A stretch of 64,000 nt of DNA from Spinellus fusiger (lineage: Eukaryota; Mucoromycota; Mucoromycetes; Mucorales; Phycomycetaceae). The number at the start of each line of letters is the position of its first letter. The stretch's first letter is position 1. The stretch is from assembly GCA_025094145.1 (NCBI GenBank), contig JALLLS010000036.1, forward strand, positions 186,001-250,000, given 5' to 3'. The notes below the pieces were generated by a model. That model was not told the DNA's origin. It was given only the letters and a program-made list of their open reading frames with translations, and made no database searches. This document shows positions 58,820 to 64,000 of this stretch, piece by piece. The translations under genes were made by a program, and so were the position numbers.

Positions 58820-59054
58820 TCATAATTCTCATTTTACCATCATTTCCACTCATTTTCATTATTTTCCCCTCATTTCGAGGTTTTATATTCTCTTTTCTTT
58901 CCGTCTCTTCTCTCTTTGCATTATTTTTTTCACTTACGTATTTGAACGTGTTTATATGTATATCTTAATTGTTCAAAAGTTCTCATAGGGTGGCTAACAT
59001 GCCCAATGCGCGAATAGCAACCAACACCCAAAAATAATAAAATACTTTGAACTG
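58820..59054 (-). repeat. Right inverted terminus of the 6.5-kb block
   Basis: Reverse complement of the left terminus, identical by eye over the outer 117 bp (58938-59054) and diverging further in. It ends ACTTTGAACTG followed by TA. Confidence 0.9.
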
Positions 59055-59056
59055 TA

Positions 59057-59290
59057 CAATAGGACACTCTTGCCCACTGTGCTCTTTGGGATGTCAAAAT
59101 CGTCAGAAATCTCTTGATAAGTAGTATGTCTTTTCTATTGTCCTATGATTTGACTTATAATAAACATAGCATGTTCTCTTCTTATAATGGGACTATCTTC
59201 ATGTTCTTGGCTAAGAGTTGGCTGATTCTTATTGCTTTAAGTCATCTTTTGAATAAGTTGTAAGAGAAAAAAAACCTCTATTTTATTTTT
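59057..59290 (-). pseudogene. Tc1 transposase N-terminal (helix-turn-helix) fragment
   Basis: On the minus strand: IIRREHAMFIISQIIGQ, a stop, then TTYQEISDDFDIPKSTVGKS, which reads like the DNA-binding region of Tc1 transposases. It is cut at 59,056 by the 6.5-kb block. Its orientation and position fit the missing front half of the fragment at 52,280-52,541, but about 180 residues between the two are absent. Confidence 0.6.
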
Positions 59291-62200
59291 GAAGAATAAA
59301 AAATAAAAATTAGTTCGCTGTCTAGTCATTTATTAGATAAGACTGTATATTCAGGGGTTAACTTATCGAAATGCTATGAACTATCGTCATCACTTAATAT
59401 TCGATAGAGTCCTCTTCTTAGTTTGGTAATAAATTAGTCCTAATCCTCAAGAGAGTGATCCTTCCCATTATGGTGAAAAGTCTTCACGACACTATGATAA
59501 ATATTTTTAAAATATTGTTATTCTGCAAATACTGTGAGCTTAAAGATAACATTATGTTAAGAGAAGAATATCAGTGACTGAGTTTTAATTATGTGGTGAT
59601 TCTGGTTCTATTTCCTGTCTTTACAGCCAATTCTATACTTTTTAATTGCAAAGTCAATCGTCATTGCTAGAATAGGCAGGTAGAGTTTGAAATAGTATAT
59701 TTAGACATCGAAAAAGTATTTTTAAACACATTAGCCAATCATATGAATATTGCGATTTTACTCTCAGGATATTTTCTTATATATCCCAAAGATCTTTGGG
59801 TGTGTAAGTTAACTTAGAATGTGTCACAGCCAAAAAGAAAAGAATAAAGATATTGGAATTGTCAATATTCTACTCTATTGTTTGCTTCTTATGTACCAAT
59901 TACATATTTATAGTGTTAGTTAATGATGTATACATATGCTAGAACAATGTAAGATATGAATTTATAATTGTAAATCTCAGAAATATAAAACATACTAGAC
60001 AGTGTAATGCCTTTTGCATAATAAAATACAATAAGACACACTTTATCACTCTTTAGATAGTTTTTGTTTTATTTTATTTTATTTTATTTTATTAGTATTG
60101 AAGACTTCTGTCAGTCAACCGAGGCTCCACTGATAATTAAGAAAAAAGTAGATAAACCAGAAGGCTTGCACTTTCTATTAGTTTTAGCTTATCTTGCTGA
60201 ATGGGTAACATTTTTTTAGTTCAGAGAGATAGATAGAAGCCATATAGTTTATTTTTAATAATAACATTGAATACTATCAGATACTATTTATTATACACAG
60301 ATGTGATAGTGTCTTCAATGACTTCTTAGGTCTAAAGATATTTGGTTAGTTAATTTACAATTGATTCTGCTTTTTTATTCAACTTTACTATTCTTTTATA
60401 TTTTCATTCTACTCTATTTGTTACAACAAATAGAAGAACTTAACAGAATTCATCACCAAATATAATAACCTTACTACCAAAAGACATACATTCTAATACA
60501 GACTGTTTTATTTTCATACTATCTCTAATATCCATCAACTGTATCAAATGCACTACGGCTCATCATAGATTCTTTATCCCATACTAATCATTTTGTGGCT
60601 GTGTGTGGCTGTGTGTGTGTGTGTGTTTACGATTTACTAGTTGCTAACTCTTTGTTTTTCTTAATATAAAGTATGTGTAAACATAACAGATATGTATTTT
60701 TATTTGTGGTTATGAAAGAATAAAAAACAGGTGTCAATAACCTTTAATTCTTTTCAAATAAAAGACACACCAAGTATGGACACAAACAAAGATTTATTAG
60801 ATATATATCAGAGAAATATGAGTACATAAAAGTATTGTGTCTGACACAGAAGCTATCAACATTCTTCCAAAGGGAATTATGCTAAGTATCATTCAATATT
60901 CATATATTTCATAGAGAATCACTGTGAAGAAATATAAATATATAAAATTCAGTGTATAAAAACTCTTAGACTAAGATATATATTTCTACATTTCTACTTA
61001 ATCTATTGTGATCAATTCAGTAGCATGCTATTAAAACTAATGTTTTATTTGTAAACACCATGGCATTATTTTGTATTATTTGAAATATTCCAACCTTCAA
61101 TTATAAGCATATGCTTATAGTATTGTTGTTAGTTTGAGTTATAGAGAGCTCTTGTTTATGTGTCGTGCTACTGATCGGTTCTATAGTGTCTAATTAATGA
61201 GCCGCCCTGGAACTCTCTCTCTTTTCTTTTTTAATCTTTTCTAGCTGTTTAAACTGATATTTTCTGTATCTTCTGCTTTCATCGTTTTTACAACACTTTC
61301 TATTGTCTTTGTCTTTTTTTTTAGGAAGCCTTTCATCAATATATGTATTATGTTACTGATACTGATACTCTAGAACTGTTCATACTCAAGTATAAGATTA
61401 TTATTCAAATAAATAGTGAATATATAGCGGTTGTTATTAGCAGTAGTATATATCTGCATGTCCATGTCCATGTAAAGATATGCATATCTGCTTATCTATG
61501 TGTATGTGTATGTTATAATCTATGATCGTATGTATTTGTACATAGTTGTATCGGTGTCTGTATTTGTAGGACAAATAAAAAACTGATATAAGTGCAGTTA
61601 TAACTAAAAGAAATTTTATGAAAAGAGCTGATGGTGAGATGAAACATATGTGATGGTCACCAAAAGAAATGACTGAAATTATATTTAGAAAGTAGCGAGT
61701 TTTTTTTTATTATAAAAAAATAAAATAAAATAAGATTGAGACAATAGACACATCTTCAGCATAGATTACTATCCCCAACTATATTTAACCCTAGATCAAT
61801 CTCTGGCCTCTTGTAAAATAATTCAAATAAGAAGAACAGCAGTGAAAGTTCATTTTACATTATTAAAGATCTATTGCTTTGATTCTATCTAAATTTAAGA
61901 ACACAAGCGGATTTGTGGCTACACTTGTATCACTCTTGTGAATACAACAGCTCTTGAGCCAAGGATGATTTTCTAGTTGTAGTCCAAGATACCCAATATA
62001 GAAATTAAAAAAGATAAATTAAAAAAAAAATTAATACTGTTGCTTAGTAGGATTTCAATTGATTATTGACTATTAAAGTTAATCGAGACATATTTGATCC
62101 AAAGTGTTTTATTGACAAAAAGACCGTATGATCTAATTGAACTACTACTGGTACAATTAAACAAACCTTATAGTTAAAGTATACCTCTTTCATGACAATA

Positions 62201-62665
62201 ATAAGCAGAACAAAGTACAAAAGGTAGTAGTCGCAAGTGTGATATGCTTATCTTGTAAATCGGCAAAACAGTCCGAAAGGCTCAAGAGAGTTAGACTTAT
62301 GGATTGCTCCTAACTATTAACAGAGAGAGTATACTATATAAATATAATACATGGTTGTTCAATTAGTGTTTACCGATTGTTCTAACCCTGAACAACATTC
62401 TATTCAATTAGAAAACACAAAATATTAAGGTGTATTGTTTATCATCAAAATTATATTTTCAGAGCCAAATCAGGTGTGAGTAAAACTCAAGTCAGCATTA
62501 TTTCTTTCTAGAGTATGTGATACCTCTTTTCTTGTACCGTTTTCTTTTGTTTCTACCGGAAAAAAAATCACGCTTGATAAATATAATACTAATAAAGAAC
62601 ATGAAAGAATGAGGAACAATAGATGAATAGCAGTGAATACAAAAACATAGCTATAGTAACAATAG
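59291..62665. other. AT-rich gene desert
   Basis: About 3.4 kb with short microsatellites (TTTTA run near 60065-60092, GTGTGT near 60597-60626). No exon, terminal repeat, tRNA or other gene was recognised. Confidence 0.55.
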
Positions 62666-63079
62666 ACTAAAGTTCTACACTATGAATAGTTCCATTTCAT
62701 CACAAACAAAATACCATAACGAATTTAACAAAAAAATAGAGCTGGTTTAAGTATTCTCATTCATGCTTCTATCAATCACTACTATTAATATACGACTACC
62801 AAGTCCACATGAATTTGATACTATTGATTCATTGTCTCATAACTATTTTCCCAGGCAATTAGTATGTCATATGATGTGTTGGTCAGATCTACTATGAAAG
62901 AAAAGCTCACTGAATAGTGTCATTCAAATTGTTTTTTTAATATATATATATATATATATATAAGTATTACAATATTTTCTTACTTAATAGGTCATTCTGG
63001 GTACAGAAAGACCTGTGCATTTTTCAGTCTACAAAGACACTAAAGATTCTTGTGTGTCCTTCAAGACTATGCCTATTTT
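62666..63079 (+). repeat. 415-bp dispersed repeat, copy B
   Basis: Same orientation as copy A at 48,581-48,998 and almost identical over 414 bp, including the (AT) run. Flanking sequences of the two copies are unrelated on both sides, so the repeat boundaries are sharp. Confidence 0.95.
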
Positions 63080-64000
63080 TTTTCCCGATAGAATCGTGTT
63101 TCAATCGATATAATTACTTATCATAGAAATGTCTAAGGAATTTTCTGGACCTGAAACATTATTCTTTTGCTAGAGAATCTATTATAAATCAATTGATTTT
63201 TATGTATTAGAAGCCGCACACTCATGGATCATTTTAAACTTTAAACAACACTTTTGTCACTCGTGGATGATCAATAATTGCTTTCTATAGAAATAAAGAT
63301 ACACAAACACAAACAGGCCTTGTTTGGAATAGCTTTTTCAAAGTAATCAATATATTTACATTCATAGACTTGGAGACAAATGGATATTATACAAAAATGG
63401 ATTAATCATCAAAAAAAGTTTATTAAAAGATGGTTGGCCAATACTATCTGATATCATATCTGTTGCTTAGAGATACTTATAGAGATAATGAGTAGCCTAT
63501 CTTATTGAGCTGACAGAACAGTTAATACAGAAGAACACTTTTACTTTGGATTGAAAGAAGTTCTTTATTTAATTAATAATAGTTATAGACTATCTATTAG
63601 AAGAATCATAGTAGGTAGTAAGGTCAATAGAATAAAAGATGTTCCTGTTTAAATTTATGTTAAGTAAAGGGTCTTTTTTATTTGAATGAATGATTAAGAA
63701 ATTGCATATTAATATAATACTGTTTTGCCAATTCAAGACCTAGACTGTTCATACTAATGACTATGTCTATATGACAATAATAAATACTTTCCCGTCTTTA
63801 TAATAAGTCATATGTGGTAGCTACATCCTTCACTTTATTATATCATTTACCTTTTAATAGCATACCATCTTAGTTGTAAACTTGGATTAAGATTTTTATC
63901 ATAAACAATTCAAGTAGAAATAGCTTTTCACATTTAACTTTCTATTTTCATTAAATATATCTCTTATGTCTTCATACAATCAATAAAAGAATGCTATTTC
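63080..64000. other. AT-rich DNA, nothing recognised
   Basis: The last 0.9 kb of the window. No coding or repeat feature was seen. Confidence 0.5.

Larger units (their letters stand above)
52544..59054. mobile_element. 6.5-kb composite block with long inverted termini and TA flanks
   Basis: The two ends are inverted copies: 117 bp identical by eye, then about another 118 bp with several differences. Both begin CAGTTCAAAGTATTTT, and TA sits directly outside each end (52542-52543, 59055-59056). CAGT ends with TA duplication are the hallmark of Tc1/mariner elements. Inside are a LINE ORF1 remnant pointing left, a LINE reverse-transcriptase tail pointing right, three nested Tc1 elements and a solo LTR. 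It interrupts Tc1 sequence: a C-terminal transposase fragment flanks the left and a helix-turn-helix fragment the right, both on the minus strand. The alternative is two LINE copies in opposite orientation sharing their 3' ends. Confidence 0.6.

Noticed and set aside
58684..58968. 94-codon frame after the reverse-transcriptase stop
   Set aside because: Overlaps the terminal repeat and is hydrophobic by T-rich composition; no domain.

Overview
The window reads as nuclear DNA of a filamentous early-diverging fungus, most likely Mucoromycota (Mucorales type). Seen directly: about eleven multi-exon protein genes with short introns (mostly 45-120 bp, GT-AG, a few GC-AG), AT-rich intergenic DNA full of microsatellites, and many Tc1/mariner-superfamily transposon remnants. 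Known family features that fit: Ste12 with a C2H2 finger, a PH-CRIB-kinase PAK of Cla4 type, Erg6, Dnf-type P4-ATPase, FTR1 and NRAMP metal transporters. The phylum is inferred; no rRNA or tRNA is present to confirm it.

Layout. 1-2.2 kb: an FTR1-like iron permease gene that has lost the first Glu of both REXXE motifs, with an iron-type GATA site upstream. 3.1-4.7 kb: a decayed Tc1 element and a single end of a second repeat family. 7.0-9.2 kb: secreted polyamine/amine oxidase. 10.4-13.6 kb: Ste12 transcription factor. 17.4-19.0 kb: erg6. 22.0-25.1 kb: cla4-like PAK. 26.0-28.5 kb: CCDC6-like coiled-coil protein. 29.2-29.7 kb: small LIM protein. 29.8-31.9 kb: NRAMP divalent-metal transporter. 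32.3-34.1 kb: unrecognised coiled-coil protein. 34.9-39.7 kb: Dnf1-type phospholipid flippase. 41.8-42.2 kb: a long hexanucleotide satellite. 43.2-46.1 kb: two head-to-tail copies of an IS630/Tc1-type transposon, one nearly intact. 49.3-51.4 kb: MFS sugar transporter. 51.9-59.3 kb: a nest of transposons. 59.3-64 kb: gene desert carrying the second copy of a near-identical 415-bp repeat first seen at 48.6 kb.

Functionally, Ste12 and the Cla4-type PAK belong to the same polarity/MAPK signalling theme, Erg6 and the flippase both shape membranes, and FTR1-like and NRAMP proteins both move transition metals. None of these is arranged as an operon or an evident cluster, so the neighbourhoods may be coincidental.

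The most unusual structure is the 6,511-bp block at 52,544-59,054. Its ends are 117-bp perfect inverted repeats, about 235 bp including weaker homology. They begin CAGT, are flanked by TA on both sides, and carry remnants of a LINE (ORF1 on the left, reverse-transcriptase tail on the right) pointing outward in opposite directions. Three further Tc1 elements and a solo LTR with a perfect 5-bp target duplication are nested inside. It may be a composite DNA transposon that captured LINE parts, or two LINE copies in inverted orientation; both readings are set out below.
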